Shown: one piece after another, positions 34,396 through 47,059 of the stretch
How positions within the stretch are numbered: the first letter of the stretch is position 1
Layout of the letters: the number at the start of each line of letters is the position of its first letter
Assembly: GCA_036874045.1 (NCBI GenBank)
Contig: CM072345.1
Coordinates: 2,877,501 to 2,941,500 of the forward strand
Source: Cymodocea nodosa
Taxonomy: Eukaryota; Streptophyta; Magnoliopsida; Alismatales; Cymodoceaceae
Length of the DNA stretch: 64,000 nucleotides
Direction: 5' to 3'
The notes under the pieces: model-generated
Database searches by the model: none
The model's input: only the letters and a program-made list of their open reading frames with translations
Told to the model about the DNA's origin: nothing
Program-made: the position numbers and the translations under genes

Positions 34396-35531
34396 TTAAG
34401 AACATGATTGAAAAGTAGAAACAAATGGAATAAATGTGTCAGTCCAAGCAAACTTTTTAGGCATAATTATTTTTGCTATTAATTCTGTTTTAATGTAGTT
34501 CTTGTTCCTTCTTAATTTGTAAACATGTAATATATTATAAATTCCAAATACAAGTGTATTATCATTAATGATATGAAATGTAGAAAGGGATCATTTTCGG
34601 TTCGAGGATTATGTAGCAGTTTCTATTTCTACATCTATTTCAATATACTTCTCTTCCCACTTCCATTCATTTATGTCTTTCGTAATCCATATTTGAAATT
34701 TCATCAATTCATCCCACCATCTTATCAGACATAAAGTAGGATCATCATATTCATTATACCACATTCCTATTTGAATTTTATCAAATTCTATAGATGGTGG
34801 TTTAGCTATTTCTCTCAGTATAGGTAAAATTTCTATATATTCATCATAACTGTCTATGCTCACTATGTATAAATCAGATCCAAATGCTATTGATATATCT
34901 GTGACTAGATATACATATCCATCAAGTATGACATGCATGTTGTTAATTAACGATTTCTGTCCTAGATATATCATAATATTTTCAGTCCAAGATCTATTCA
35001 GAAAATTATACACACTTAAGCGTAAATCTTCACCCCAATTTCCTGTAGGTCTCCAATAATATAATTTTTCAGGAATTATAGAATTTTTATCAGAAAATAT
35101 TAAAGCCAACCCACAATTTACAATTGGTACTTCATATCTATTAGTTCTTCCTATATACCATTCTTCTCTTGTTATAGGATTTCTTATCAAAATATCAGGT
35201 AATAGACTTGCATACCTTGGTCTCGTCTTGTATATGATTAATCCTTCATCTATCCCCATAATATGATCTATTCCTTTTAATGTATTAGGTGGAATTCCAG
35301 TAGTTTCTTCTATAGTCAGATATTCATGGTTAATTGAACTACGATTAAATGACCTCTATATGAATCCATCTCTAATCTTAGTCATTTTTGCAGCTTGTAG
35401 TCCCTGAAAATATTTTCTCCAACACAGTCTTTAATATCCTTTGATACACAACACAACTTGCACAGATCTTTAGCTGACAAGTTACTCAGTATTTCCCTTA
35501 GTGCATCCAACGATAATTGCATCAATTCCAT
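34396..35531 (-). pseudogene. captured F-box gene relic, copy in A2
   Basis: Same gene as in A1 and A4. The FBA-like part is long and well kept: GIDEGLIIYKTRP, SVYNFLNRSWTEN, DLYIVSIDSYDEY and FQIWITKDINEWKW. The F-box is present but more decayed. It sits downstream of the capsid-type gag in the element's sense. A few breaks. The copies differ by many substitutions, so they are separate descendants of one capture and not recent duplicates. Confidence 0.78.
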
Positions 35532-35589
35532 TTGTCGATTCTGTATAACACAAACAAATATTTAGCAGAGACAAACATTAACATAACTA

Positions 35590-35662
35590 TTGCACACCCT
35601 CATGGAATTAGGGCATAACTCAACAGACTAAGTTCGTTGAGTTAAAGACTAACTCTACGATA
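35590..35662. repeat. GTTGAGTTA dyad array, capsid/F-box joint of A2
   Basis: ATAACTCAACAGAC and TTCGTTGAGTTA words in opposite orientation, at the same joint as in A1. Confidence 0.7.
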
Positions 35663-35729
35663 CTATTAACTATAAATAAAAACATATATATATAGATAAT
35701 TGCTTCAGATATGCTGCTTCATTCAGCTA

Positions 35730-36502
35730 CCCTCCTAGAAGAGGTATCAATTTCATTAACAGTTCTATTGATAGGGTAAGGTATTGCTTGTATATGAAAT
35801 CCTCTAGTAGGTCTAACTTCCATTGACAGTTCTAAGTTTCAGAAATCCATTTTGACAAGTAGATTCTAATAAAGATTTCATTGAAACATCTATGCCTTTA
35901 TAAATTATACCTATTAATTGTGCTTTACTTATTGCATGATGTGGACATTGAGTTAGTAAATCTTTAAATCTTTCAAAATATTTCCAGAATGATTCACCTT
36001 GTTTTTGGCTACACATTAATATTTATTTTTTCTTTTTAGTCATTTGATGTGTTGGATAATATTTTTCCAGAAAAACAGAGCAAAATTCAGTTCATGTAGA
36101 AATTGAATCAAGCGACAGAGTATATGACCATCTCTTAGCTGTGTCTTTTAAAGAAAAAGGGATATATCTAAGTTTAATAGCATCTATACTCATGTTCGAC
36201 ATTTTCATCATTTGACAAACTTCGTTAAATTCTCTAAGAAAATAATAGGCATCCTCTCTTTCTAATCCATGAAAATGTGGCAATTGACTAATATAATTAG
36301 ATTTTAGTTCAAACCTATCTCCCTCAAAGTTTGGCAATCGAATACATGAAGGTTCATCAACTAATTCAAGATACAAAATTTCTCCTAATGGTTTTTCTAC
36401 TAGAGCAGCCATTTCTACGTTCTCTTTTAAAGAAAGGTTAGCTACACCCCAAAGAATTTCGTTAAAGTCCAGTTCAGAAAATGTTTCAGTACTCCTGTGC
36501 AA
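35730..36502 (-). pseudogene. displaced gag capsid region of A2
   Basis: Contains LPHFHGLEREDAYYFLREF, YIPFSLKDTAKRW, FLEKYYPTHQMT and GESFWKYFERFKDLL...CPHH, the order of the Ty3 retrotrans_gag domain. It lies between ORFX and the F-box region, downstream of integrase. The A1 copy extends further at its C-terminal side. Broken. Confidence 0.85.
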
Positions 36503-37527
36503 TGAAAATTCCTAGGTAGGTGTTCTTACTAATCATTTAGTGCTTAGATAACGAGTCCATGTGCTCATAAATAAATAGTAGAAGATTAATTACATACTAG
36601 TTTAAAGCTTTTCATTCAGTAAATATTTGTTGACAGACGAAGTCGAATTAGCTGCTTCTCCTTCCAATTCCCCCAACACTTTCCTTCTTACTTTTAAAAG
36701 TGTTGGTAACTCGTAAATAACATTCTGTTTTATATATATAATGCACATCCATAAAGTGAATAAATCTCGTTGCAAGAACGTGTCTTGCAATGTGCATCGT
36801 GGTTCCTATTTTTATGGGTACGTGTACCACTATTAATTTCAAATTTTGGTAACTACTAAGCCGACGAAGTTTCATTCGTGGTTAAAAGAATAACTGTTTT
36901 GCTTAATCCACGAACTAACCTCGTTGAGTTACAGATAACTCAATGGAGCATTGTCGGTTACTATTGCTAACTCCATGGACTAACTTCGTTGAGTTACAAA
37001 TAACCCAACGGAGTGACCTTATATTAAATTATTGACCTCGTGGAGTTAAGCTTAACTCAACGAACTTACTTCGTTGAGTTAACACTTAGCAACTTCTAAG
37101 TTTACTCTTCGTAAGTACCTCTCTGCTTTTTTCTTTTCTTTTCATTCTACTAACTGAAATAAAGTTAAATCTATGTCATTAATGCATCATTCTAATCAAA
37201 ATTCATTTAAATCTAAACATTATATAAATATTTAACTTGCAGGTCATTTTATGTTATACAGAATTTATATTTTACCTTGCAGGATGCAAAAATTTTCAAG
37301 CATCTATTATTTAATCCTGTCATTCAGCAAATTGTAAATATGTTAAACATTCATTCATAATGTACCACAAATTATATAATATTCAATAAATTCCATTCAT
37401 TTCACATTCAAAACACGTATGAAGAGTACATCTGAAAAATTTATATTCATTAATATGAATCAATTTATATTACAAGTACATCAAACAATTTTCATACAAT
37501 TCTATACAAGTAGACGAACAATACAAT
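36503..37527. repeat. noncoding joint ORFX/capsid of A2 with dyad array
   Basis: No gene. The dyad array lies at 36905-37085 (CTCGTTGAGTTACAG-ATAACTCAAT and related copies), followed by AT-rich sequence with nothing recognisable. Confidence 0.7.
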
Positions 37528-39748
37528 TTAGTCTCTATTCCTAAGTTCATCTACTTCCTTCTGGAGTTTTTCTAATTGAAGTTCTAATTGATTAATTCTT
37601 TCTACAACTCCTATTATTCCTCCAAAAGGTACAACTATCTCTACAGCTACAAAATTTTTGTACTCTTTCACTGAAATGGTTCTTGATTTGATCCTTTTTG
37701 ATGCCCATTTCGTGAAATCGATACAATCCACCATTAGTAGTGGAATCAAATCTCCATAAAACAATTTCTTCTTTACTATTCTAAGCTTGGAGATAAAAAC
37801 TACAGACCAATTTATTTGAATTCTATTTACAACTGCAAAGTGGCTCATTTGACAAATTGACTCAATTCTATGTCATGGCCTTGTCGTTGATAAACATTCT
37901 TAATCAAAATGTTGGCTACCATGTGTGCTTTACCATTTAAATGCTTCAGTCTGTTTAATAAAGGCACACTAGGATTGATAGCCAAATTGTCCTTGATTTC
38001 TTATTCTATCCATTCAATGGCAGTTGTACTTTCCAAAATTTCCTATCCTTCATTCTTTAATCCAAAAATGTTGTGGAGAAGCTCTGGTGTTATCTGTACA
38101 TTTGCTTCCTCCATGTTGGAAATTAATTTTCCTTCTTCCTCTCTTAAATTTGCATAAAAACAAGGCACTAGATTCTCATATACTACATGCCCTCTTTCTT
38201 GAGAAATAAAATTCAGTAGACCTTGGAATTCAAATAATTCTTTGATTTCTTGCATTCCATCCCAATTTACTGGTCTACTATAAATAATATCATAACCCCT
38301 AATCTCTTGATATTTAGTATAAACTTCCTAACTTCAAAAATGTACTTCATTCAAAACTATTGTTTCAGTCGGGTCAGGAATGTGACTTTGTTGTTCTAGA
38401 GAGGTTTGTTCTTGATCTTCCACTAACATAGGCTGAACTTGAACATGTTCTGTAGATTCCTGAATTTTTGCTTCTGCTTCTGTCTGTGGTGGTGAGCTGG
38501 CAGAACTCTCCACTCTATCTTGAATTCTTTCCATGAATTGCTGAATAGTTTCTTGCTCTTCAGTGGAATCTGCAAAGTCATTTTTGTCCAAATGGCTTCA
38601 TTCAGCTTCTTCTTCATTTTCTGTTCTTTCTTCTTCCTCCTAACTACCAATCTGCTTTGTCACTGTTCTTTCTGATTCGGTGGCAGATTGGGATGGAGTC
38701 ACGGGCAATTCAGTTTCTACCCTAATTTATGTTTCTTCTTGTACAGGCTGCAAACTAATTTCAACCTGTTTTTCTTCTTCTCTTTGCTCTTGCTGCTGCT
38801 GCTCTTGCTCCTCCTTAGAATCGGATAGCAGCTTTATAAAAATTCTCTCCACAGGCCCTGTTGACATTGGTACTTCAGATTTAATCTCTTTTTAACACTC
38901 AGGCACTATCTCTTTTCCTTTCCTTCGTGTGATTAATTGTGCCTAGTCTTCTTCTTCTTCATCTGAGATTAAATCTAAAAATAAAGGCTCTGCATGCCTT
39001 TGAGCCACAGGTACTAGCTCTTCCTATTTAATTTTTCCAATAATTGCTAGTCTCGAAGGACTAGCTTCAACTTCTTTTCTTGCATTAAATCTGACAACAG
39101 TTCTGGCAGTAGCTCTTGATGCTATTCCACTTTAATTTTATATTGGGCTTGCAATTTCTCTACAGCCCTCCTCTTATGTAGTGCATCAAACACCAGATGT
39201 GCTTTGGCTACTACTAAATCTTCTAGTTCTCCTTGGTTTCTTTCAACTTGAACTAGTGCTTGAAATTCCTTTAACTCTTCTCTAGACGAAGGCCCCATCA
39301 TTGCTGCTCGTGCTAACGGCTTAAATGGTGGAACTGAAGGTCCTAGCTGCTGTTCCTTAGGAACAGGTCTTTCAGCAGTTGGTTCCTCCTATTCTCCTAC
39401 TTGTTGCTGTTGCCATATTTCCCAACTTCCACGTCCAGTAATGTGCCTTTTGAACCATAATCTGGCCATGTGCTGGATTAGCTCTAGGGCTACTTCATTA
39501 TTCGGCCTAATTTTTCTTTCTTTACTAATTGCAATTTCTATTGCTACTCTGATTCGTGTCTCCATTATCTAGGGTATTTGTATACCACAGTCTACTAACA
39601 TTCTTCTTAATCTAAAAAGTTCAGATTCTACCTTCTATAACTCTTTTTCTTTTGTCGTATTCCGAATCTTTTGCCACGTGTGCCATTCTTCTGATTCCTT
39701 CAGAAATTGTGCTGTGTCAACTTCATCTTCCCAGAACTCAGGTGTCAT
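37528..39748 (-). pseudogene. accessory ORF (ORFX) relic of A2
   Basis: Homologue of 3997-6232. The C-terminal part is better kept: FEFQGLLNFISQERGH, VNRIQINWSVVFISKL, KKLFYGDLIPLLM, and a terminal leucine-zipper-like NQLELQLEKLQKEVDELRN. The middle is acidic and Gln-rich. Same start context as A1. No envelope hallmarks such as signal peptide, cleavage site or membrane anchor were seen. Broken. Confidence 0.72.
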
Positions 39749-39937
39749 CTTCCTCATCGTGGAGTTACACAATAGCACAGAATCACTCTGATCTCTACTG
39801 TTCTAAATTCTAAAAGGTTTGCCGGATAATGCCCCCAAAACCCTAGGTTTTAGTTTAAATAAGCCCTAAGTTTAGGCAGGTAATCAGGTCATTTCCCGAA
39901 CCAACTATTGCTCTTTCATCCGCAGCCTTAGCTACAG

Positions 39938-40255
39938 TACTCCATTGAGTTACAGTTAACTCAACGGAATAAGCTCGTTGACTAACTCAAGACTCAACGG
40001 AGTAAGCTCGTTGAGTTAAGCATAACTTAACGGACTTCCCGTACAAATAGATATAATAATAAAAATACTTAGGATAATAGTTTTTCTATTTTTTTTTTTA
40101 CCAGTTTAACCGATACTATGTTTCGGTCAGACCTATTTTTTTTTCAATTGAACCGATACTGTGTTTTGGTAAAACCAACATTTTTTTCTTAAAATTAATA
40201 TAGATATTTTTATGTTCCGGTCATACCGATGGATCTAGTCGGTTGAACCGCAATG
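39938..40255. repeat. two dyad arrays between integrase and ORFX of A2
   Basis: 39938-40035 has TTGAGTTACAGTTAACTCAA and several relatives. 40100-40255 has CGGTT-AACCG type dyads (TTTAACCGATACTATGTTTC, CAATTGAACCGATAC, AGTCGGTTGAACCGC) in T-rich DNA. Both match A1 in order. Confidence 0.7.
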
Positions 40256-40319
40256 ATTTTTATATTTTATATATTTTTAAAATTTTTTTTTTTTAATCAA
40301 CATAAAAACTAATTTCTTA

Positions 40320-43300
40320 CTAAGTAAAGCTCGAGTAGTCCTCTACTCTGACTTCTTTTATAATTCCAAAGGAGCTTTTTGGTGTTTTTAGAATAGGTCT
40401 AAGTCTTTGTCCTTTTACTTTAAATATATTCTGATTTTTAGGATTTTAAATTTAAATAGCTCCATAAGGATAAATATTTCGAACTATGTAAGGTCCTACC
40501 CATCTAGATCTTAATTTTCCTGGATGGTTATGGAGTCTAGCCATATAAAGATATACTTCTTGTCCTATTTCAAAGCTTTTTGGAATAATTTTTCTATCAT
40601 GTCATAATTTCATTCTCTTTTTCTCTTATAGTCTTCAAATAAGCTTCATTTCTAAATTCTTCTAATTCAATTAATTGCATTTTTCTATTTTTAGCAGCTT
40701 GATTTAAATTAGTGTTTAGAGTTTTTAATGCCCAATAAGCTTTATGTTCTATTTCAACTGGTAAATGACAACTTTTTCCATATACTAGCCTAAAAGGTGA
40801 CATATCTATCAATCTATTAGCCCAATCTGTTCTAGAAGGATTTACTACTTTTTCTAAGATTAACTTAATTTGTTTGTTTGCACTTTCTACTTGTCCACTT
40901 GTTTGCGGATGATATGATGTTGCAATTTTGTGGTTTACTCCATATTTCTTCATTAAGGCTTCAAAACTTCTATTAAAGAAATGAGTTCCTCTATCATTGA
41001 TAATAGCTTTAGGTATTCCAAATCTGGCAAGTATATTGGTTCTTATAAATTGTATTACCACTTTGTTGTCATTAGTTTTTGTAGGAATAGCTTCTATCCA
41101 TTTAAATACATAATCCACCCCCAACAATATGTAATTAAATTGATTAGACATAGGAAATGGACCCATAAAATCTATTCCCCACACATTAAAGATTTCAACC
41201 TCAACAATAGCATTAAGAGACGTCATATTCCTCTTTGATATTCTTCCTATTTGTTGACATCTTAAACAACTTAAGCAATATTTATGAGCATCTTTGAATA
41301 GTGTTGGCCAATAAAATCCACATTGTAGAATTTTTGCAGTAGTTTTCCCTAAACCAAAATGCCCTCCACAAGCTTGGTCATGATAGAAAGACAATATGCT
41401 CGGATATTCAGTTTCTGGAACACACCTCCTTAAAACCAAATTAGGACATTTCTTAAATAAGTATGGGTCTTCCCAATAGTAATATTTTACTCTTGAGAAA
41501 AACAATTTCTTATCCTGTCCATTCCAATCCTTAGGTGTTAGACTAGTAACTAAGTAATTAACTATGTCTACATACCAAGGTATTGTGTTGATGGTCATTA
41601 ATTGTTCATCAAGAAAATTATCCTTAATTTCAATATTTGATTTTTCTATTTGTAATCTTCATAAATGATCTGCTACTACATTCTCACAACCTTTTTATCT
41701 TTAATTTCTAGATCAAATTCTTGTAATAATAATATCCATCGGATCAATCTAAGCTTAGTCTCTTTTTTCTTTATTAGATGTTTTAGAGCTGAATGATCTA
41801 TTTATACTATTACTTTAGCTCCAATCAGATATGATCTAAACTTTTCTAAGGCAAACATAATAGCTAATAATTCTTTTTCAGTAGTTGTGTAATTAACTTG
41901 AGCATCATTTAAGGTTTTGCTTGCATAATAAATCACTCTAGGAGATTTTTCTATCTTCTGTCCCAACACTGCTCCTATAGCAAAATCAGATGCATCGCAC
42001 ATTAATTCAAATGGATGGCTCCAATCAAGTGCTTGAATTATAGGAGTTGAAATTAAGCCAGTTTTAAGTCTGAAAAATGCTTCCTTGCAATTTTTATCAA
42101 AGTTAAATGGAACATCTTTTAATAGATTAGTTAAAGGTCTAGCTATCTTGCTAAAGTCTTTAATAAATCTTCTATAAAAACTAGCATGTCCTAGAAATGA
42201 TCTAATATCTTTTACTGATTTAGGTTCTGGTAGATTAGAAATTACTTCTATTTTAGCTTTATCTACTTCCAACCCTTTCTTAGAAACAACATGCCCTAAG
42301 ACTATTCCTTGTTTAACCATGAAGTGACATTTTTCCCAATTCAAAATCAGATTTTTTTTCACACAACATTTTAATATTAGGTCAAAATTTTTTAAACAAA
42401 CTTCATATGAGTTGCCATATACAGTAAAATCATCCATAAATATTTCTAAAAAATCTTTAGTCATTCTAGTAAATATACCCTGCATACACCTTTGAAAGGT
42501 AGCTAGTGCATTGCATAATCCGTATGACATTCTCTTAAAAGCATAAGTTCCATTAGGACAGGTGAAATTTGTTTTCTCTTGATCCTCTAATGCTACTGGA
42601 ATTTGATTATAACTTGAATACTCGTTTAGGAAACAAAAATACTCTTGCCCTACTAATCTTTCCAGCATTTGATCTATAAAAGGTAAGGGAAAATGATCTT
42701 TCCTAGTCACAACATTCAGCTTTCTATAGTCTATACATACTCTCCACCTTGATTGAATTCTAGTAGGTATCAAGTCTTGACTTTCATTCCTAATAACTGT
42801 TAATCCTGATTTATTGGGATCTACATGGATTGGGCAAACCCACGAGCTATCAGAAATCAGATAAATTATGTCATTATCTAACCATTTCACTATTTCTTTC
42901 CTGACTACTTCTTTAAGGTTTGGATTTAATCTCCTCTCAGGAATTCTAACAGGTTTAGCATTCTCTTCTAAATATATGTGGTGACAGCATAAAATTGAAC
43001 TTAACCCTTTTATATCAGTCATAGTCCATCCTATTGCTTCTTTATAACTTTTCACTACATCTTTTAATTTATCTATTTGATCCTCTTTTAAATTTGAAGC
43101 AATAATGATTGGACAAGTTCATTTATCTTCCAGAAATATATAGGTTAATTTAGGAGGTAAAGGTTTTAATTCTAAATGTTGCCCATCAGAAGCTAAAGCT
43201 CCTAATTGAACATCATCATTTTCTAAATGAGTTTCTTCCTGATCTCCTTCTATATTTATGCTTTCACTTTCCTCTAAAGTTTTAGAATTGATTTGCCTAT

Positions 43301-44921
43301 TTAATTCTTCTTGAATCACATCATCTAACATATCTCCTTCATCCTCTAAAAAGTCTATGGTATGTAAAGACATTTCTAACTCCTCAAACCTTTCTGGTTT
43401 GAAAATATTTAATTGAGTATCCTCATTACCATATGCTAACTTCATTACTCCAGTTTTACAATTTATAACAGCCCCTGATGTTACTAAAAATGGCCTTCCC
43501 AAAATTAAAGATGCATCATTATTTTGATGCTTAATTTGTTGGGAATCCAAGATTACAATATCAATAGGATATTTAAAGTTTTTGATTTTAATTAAAACAT
43601 CCTCTATTTTTCCTCTAGGGTATCTTATACTTCTATTAGCTAATTGAATAACCGTACTAGTAGGAGTTAAGCCTTCTAATCCTAAGGATGCAAATATATC
43701 ACTTGGCATAACATTTATACCTGCACCTAAGTCTATTAAGGTTCTTTCTAGAATGGTATTTCCTATGGTGCATGATATAACAGGGATTCTAGGATCAGAT
43801 AACTTTTTAGGAATTTGTGTCAGAAATAGGGAACTACTTTGCTCAGCTAAAAAGACATTTTTAAGAACTTTTCGCTCTCTTTTCTTAGTACACCAATCCT
43901 TCAGAAATTTAGCACAAGGTGGCATTTTCTACAATAGATCTAACAAAGGAATGTTAACTTATACTTTTTCAAAAATTTCTTTGATTTTTTCTTATTTTTC
44001 AGGTATTGTTTGTTGTAATCTTTCAGGATAGGGTGCTAAAGATTGTGATTTAAAAGATTCTTTTTCTTTCGTTTGATTTGTTTGATCATTTTTAGCTTCA
44101 TTAGCATATTCAAATTGTTCTTTAGTGATTTCTAGATTTTCAACTATTACATTTTCATTATCATTTTGATTTTTACTCTTATCCGCCTTCATATTATTTT
44201 CATTTTGAGTTCTTAGTGGTATATCAGTTCCAAATCTTAATGTTACACATACATCTTCTAGATTTTCGTTACTCTCATGATGTTTTTGTATATCATTTTT
44301 GTGATTATGATTTTCAATTGTTTTTAGTTTTAAAGTGCATTCTTTAAATTCTCTTGCATTAATATTTTCTGTTTGCTGTATATTTTGCAAATTATGCAGG
44401 TCTATAACATTATAATTTTCATTGTCCTGTTGCATAACTTGTACTTTCATTGTATATTCGTCCAATGCTTTTAGTTTTCTTTCCAAATCATCTAATCTCA
44501 TTGCATTCAATTTTTGATCAATTTTCATTACGGTTTTTTAAGTTTTGAAAATTATATCCTTTTTAGGTTCTGAATATGCTTCCTTATAGTTTAATTGGTT
44601 GACTTCTTGTTGCTGACACATAAAGTATTCTAGTTTGTCCAAGTTTTGCTCTATACTACGCTCTAGTCTGTCATACCTATCCCAAACTTCAGTGTCTCTC
44701 AACATATTACACATTTTATACTGACCATCAGTTGGGTAAACTATAGGATTCTCATACTCAGCTTTATTATACTAAGGATAATTCATTTGTTGTTCATGGG
44801 ATCTAACCATCTGCAAACGTCTCAGTTTCAAACAGTCAGAAATGTCGTGTCCTTCAGAATTGCAAAATTCACATATGCTAACTACAAGTTTCAGAAATCT
44901 TTGAGCATAAGCATATGTCAT
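40320..44921 (-). pseudogene. NC-PR-RT-RH-IN frame of A2 (Athila pol)
   Basis: The start ATG (44921-44919) lies about 80 bases after the primer site and is followed within 20 codons by a zinc knuckle, CEFCNSEGHDISDC (CX2CX4HX4C). Then come a coiled-coil linker (about 44700-44000), protease with DLGAGIN (about 43900-43300), RT (RVCIDYRKLN near 42750; FMDDF near 42440), RNase H (about 42030-41810) and integrase with HHCC-type and D,D-E regions (about 41500-40330). Residues are those of the Athila branch. No capsid domain precedes the knuckle. Long open stretches remain, with a few breaks. Confidence 0.9.
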
Positions 44922-45002
44922 ATTCTCAATCACAGAAGAAAACACACAACACTCTAGCTATTAAAATGAAATAGCTCTAATAGTTGCTTATATTAATTCA
45001 AT

Positions 45003-45020
45003 TCCCCGACAACGACGCCA
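45003..45020 (-). promoter_or_regulatory. primer binding site of A2 (tRNA-Asp)
   Basis: Minus strand TGGCGTCGTTGTCGGGGA, 7 bases after the LTR end at 45028; two changes from the Athila tRNA-Asp primer site. Confidence 0.85.
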
Positions 45021-45027
45021 TAAAACT

Positions 45028-45598
45028 TGTTTGGTTACCCAACACGACACTAGAAAACTTGTTTGGATCTCTAGCAATGCACTAGAAAAACTTTGATTTG
45101 TTAACTTCTATTTTTACTTAGTTAATTTATCTTTATGCCTATTCTTTTTTTTTATATAGAAGTAAACAAACAACCTTTAATACGTGTTAGATATTAATTC
45201 CAATTTGTATTTTAATTGCAAGTGCACAGTGTCTATTGTATTAGTATGCAAGTATAGGTCGATCCCACAAAGAATTGTTTAAGAATTGAGAACTATTCTG
45301 TTTGTTAACAATCAAATTTATATCTTCAATAAGCCCTCCGTTGAGTTACAGTTAACTCAATGGACAAAGTTCGTTGAGTTATGGCTAACTCAACGGACTA
45401 ACCTCGTGGACTTACGTTAACTCCACGAGCCCATCTTTTCTTTTTAATACTGCTATTTACAAAGTAATTCGACCAACCATTAGGCGGTTCCACAGATTGT
45501 AAATAACATCAATTAAGCTCTTTAATGTTAGTAAACACTGGATTTATCATTAAGCAATACTAACATTCAGATAATTCAAACAGTAACCATTAAAATCT
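45028..45598 (-). repeat. 5' LTR of A2, truncated
   Basis: Collinear with 30404-30972 and then stops abruptly within ACCATTAAAATCT. Only the end of the LTR nearest the primer site is present. It contains a GTTGAGTTA array at 45340-45432. Confidence 0.85.
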
Positions 45599-47050
45599 AA
45601 GGATTGGTAGAGAGAAGATAACCCTCTGAAAGCATATAAATATCAGAAAGTTCTAGAGATTGGTGAGTTAGAGGTCAAACTTACCGAAAAGAAAGAGAAT
45701 TTCAGATAGTTACAAAATAACTATTCGAAAAAGAAATAAGGTCACAAGACAAGAACTTACCGAAACTAAGGATTTTTTAGATAGTTACAGACTTAACTGT
45801 CTAAAAAGCCCTTAAGACAAAACCCCTTAAAAATATGCTAAGTAAGAAAGGAATAGAGCTTAAAATTGAGAAAATCAGACATATCAAAAAGAATAAACTC
45901 CTCTTGAATTTTTGAATAAAAGAAATTAGCAAGAAAACTTTTTTGTTGTTGTGGTATTTGTATTTTTATTATTAAATTTTTTTATTTTTGTTTTATGATT
46001 ATATATATAGATATATAAATATATATATATATTTATCATTCATTTTTTAAATTAAAATTATTATTATTTTTTGTGTGAGAATTACTGAAATATTCAAGGC
46101 TCCACATTAAGATAAATAACACATTTCACTTAGTATAAGAACTTGATCCTATGGTTCACCTTATTAACCTTAAAAAATTAGTTTTCATAAACTTCAGTAT
46201 TATAACTTAATGTTTTTAGAATAAAAAAATTTAGAATTATTTAATATGTTCTCTTCGGCCAGTTTGAAATTTCCATGAAGCAACCCCAATGTATATTTTT
46301 CCTTAACAATGTATGTTATGTAATTAACTAAGAGGAAAAGAAGATCTTTATAATTATGAAATTGTTAGTAATGCATAGCCATAATCAGAGGTTTTTTTTT
46401 TTTTGACATGATTGGTGTTGGTTGCTCTTTGGAACAAACATTCCAATTATTATTTTTTTTTATAATGGCAATCACTTTGATAGTATTGAAAATGGGAAAG
46501 TGTAGAAATTTAAAAACATTTGAACAAGGTCAGGTTAAATATCTTGAGTCTTATTGCTTCCAGCCACTTTTCCTTGTTTTTCACCCTCACATATTAAATA
46601 CCTCTAAATTATCTAATCATGTAACATTCAGTCTAGCAAATAGGAATACAATCACTGAATTAAGAAGGTAACTTGGCTATTTTTAGGATTTAGATCCCCA
46701 TTCTAAGTGTCATGTGGACATTATTCTATTTATGGAGCAAAACCTTTAGTAATTTTGTGAGTTATTCTGAGTTGATTTTAATATAGATGTATGAAATCAT
46801 TGTAACTTATAAACTCAGTAGAAAATCCCATGAAGAGTGTTGGTTGTTTTGTTTTTGTTTTAAAGTTTGAAAAATAATAATTTGTAAATATTCTCAAGAA
46901 ATAACTCAAAATAAGGATTAAATAGAAATAGATTATCAAAATAACTCAATATAAATAGATAATAGAAAATGAGATGGTGAAGTAAATATGGAAAAAAGTA
47001 GAAGATAAAAGATAGTAGGTAAAGCTAAAAATCATTTAGGTAGCATATTC
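45599..47050. other. unassigned segment between A2 and copia C pol
   Basis: 45599-45850 carries CCGAAA and GATAGTTACAGACTTAACTGTC words that resemble the copia C U3 region, so it may be a diverged piece of a C-like LTR. 45990-46035 is a TA-rich microsatellite. 46080-46980 shows no recognisable coding or transposon ends. A plus-strand 87-codon frame at 46408 has no domain I recognise and is not called. Confidence 0.35.
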
Positions 47051-47059
47051 CTAAATCTC

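Larger units (their letters stand above)
30404..45598 (-). mobile_element. Athila-like Ty3 element A2, inserted in copia C
   Basis: The best-preserved family A copy. From the right: truncated 5' LTR (45598-45028), primer site, NC-PR-RT-RH-IN frame (44921-40320), CGGTT array, GTTGAGTTA array, ORFX, capsid-type gag, F-box region, 3' noncoding part, polypurine tract and 3' LTR (32599-30404). The first 320 bases of the two LTRs differ by about 7 per cent by eye, similar to C and A3. The 5' LTR lacks its outer 1.5 kb, so no target duplication can be tested. Broken in several places. Confidence 0.88.

Noticed and set aside
39845-39855. Interstitial telomere repeat or telo-box (AAACCCTA)
   Set aside because: A single copy of the word upstream of ORFX in A2, changed in A1; no tandem run, so no basis for a telomeric or ribosomal-protein promoter call.
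46408-46671. Plus-strand 87-codon frame
   Set aside because: No domain or conserved neighbour; within an unassigned AT-rich stretch of a nested element.
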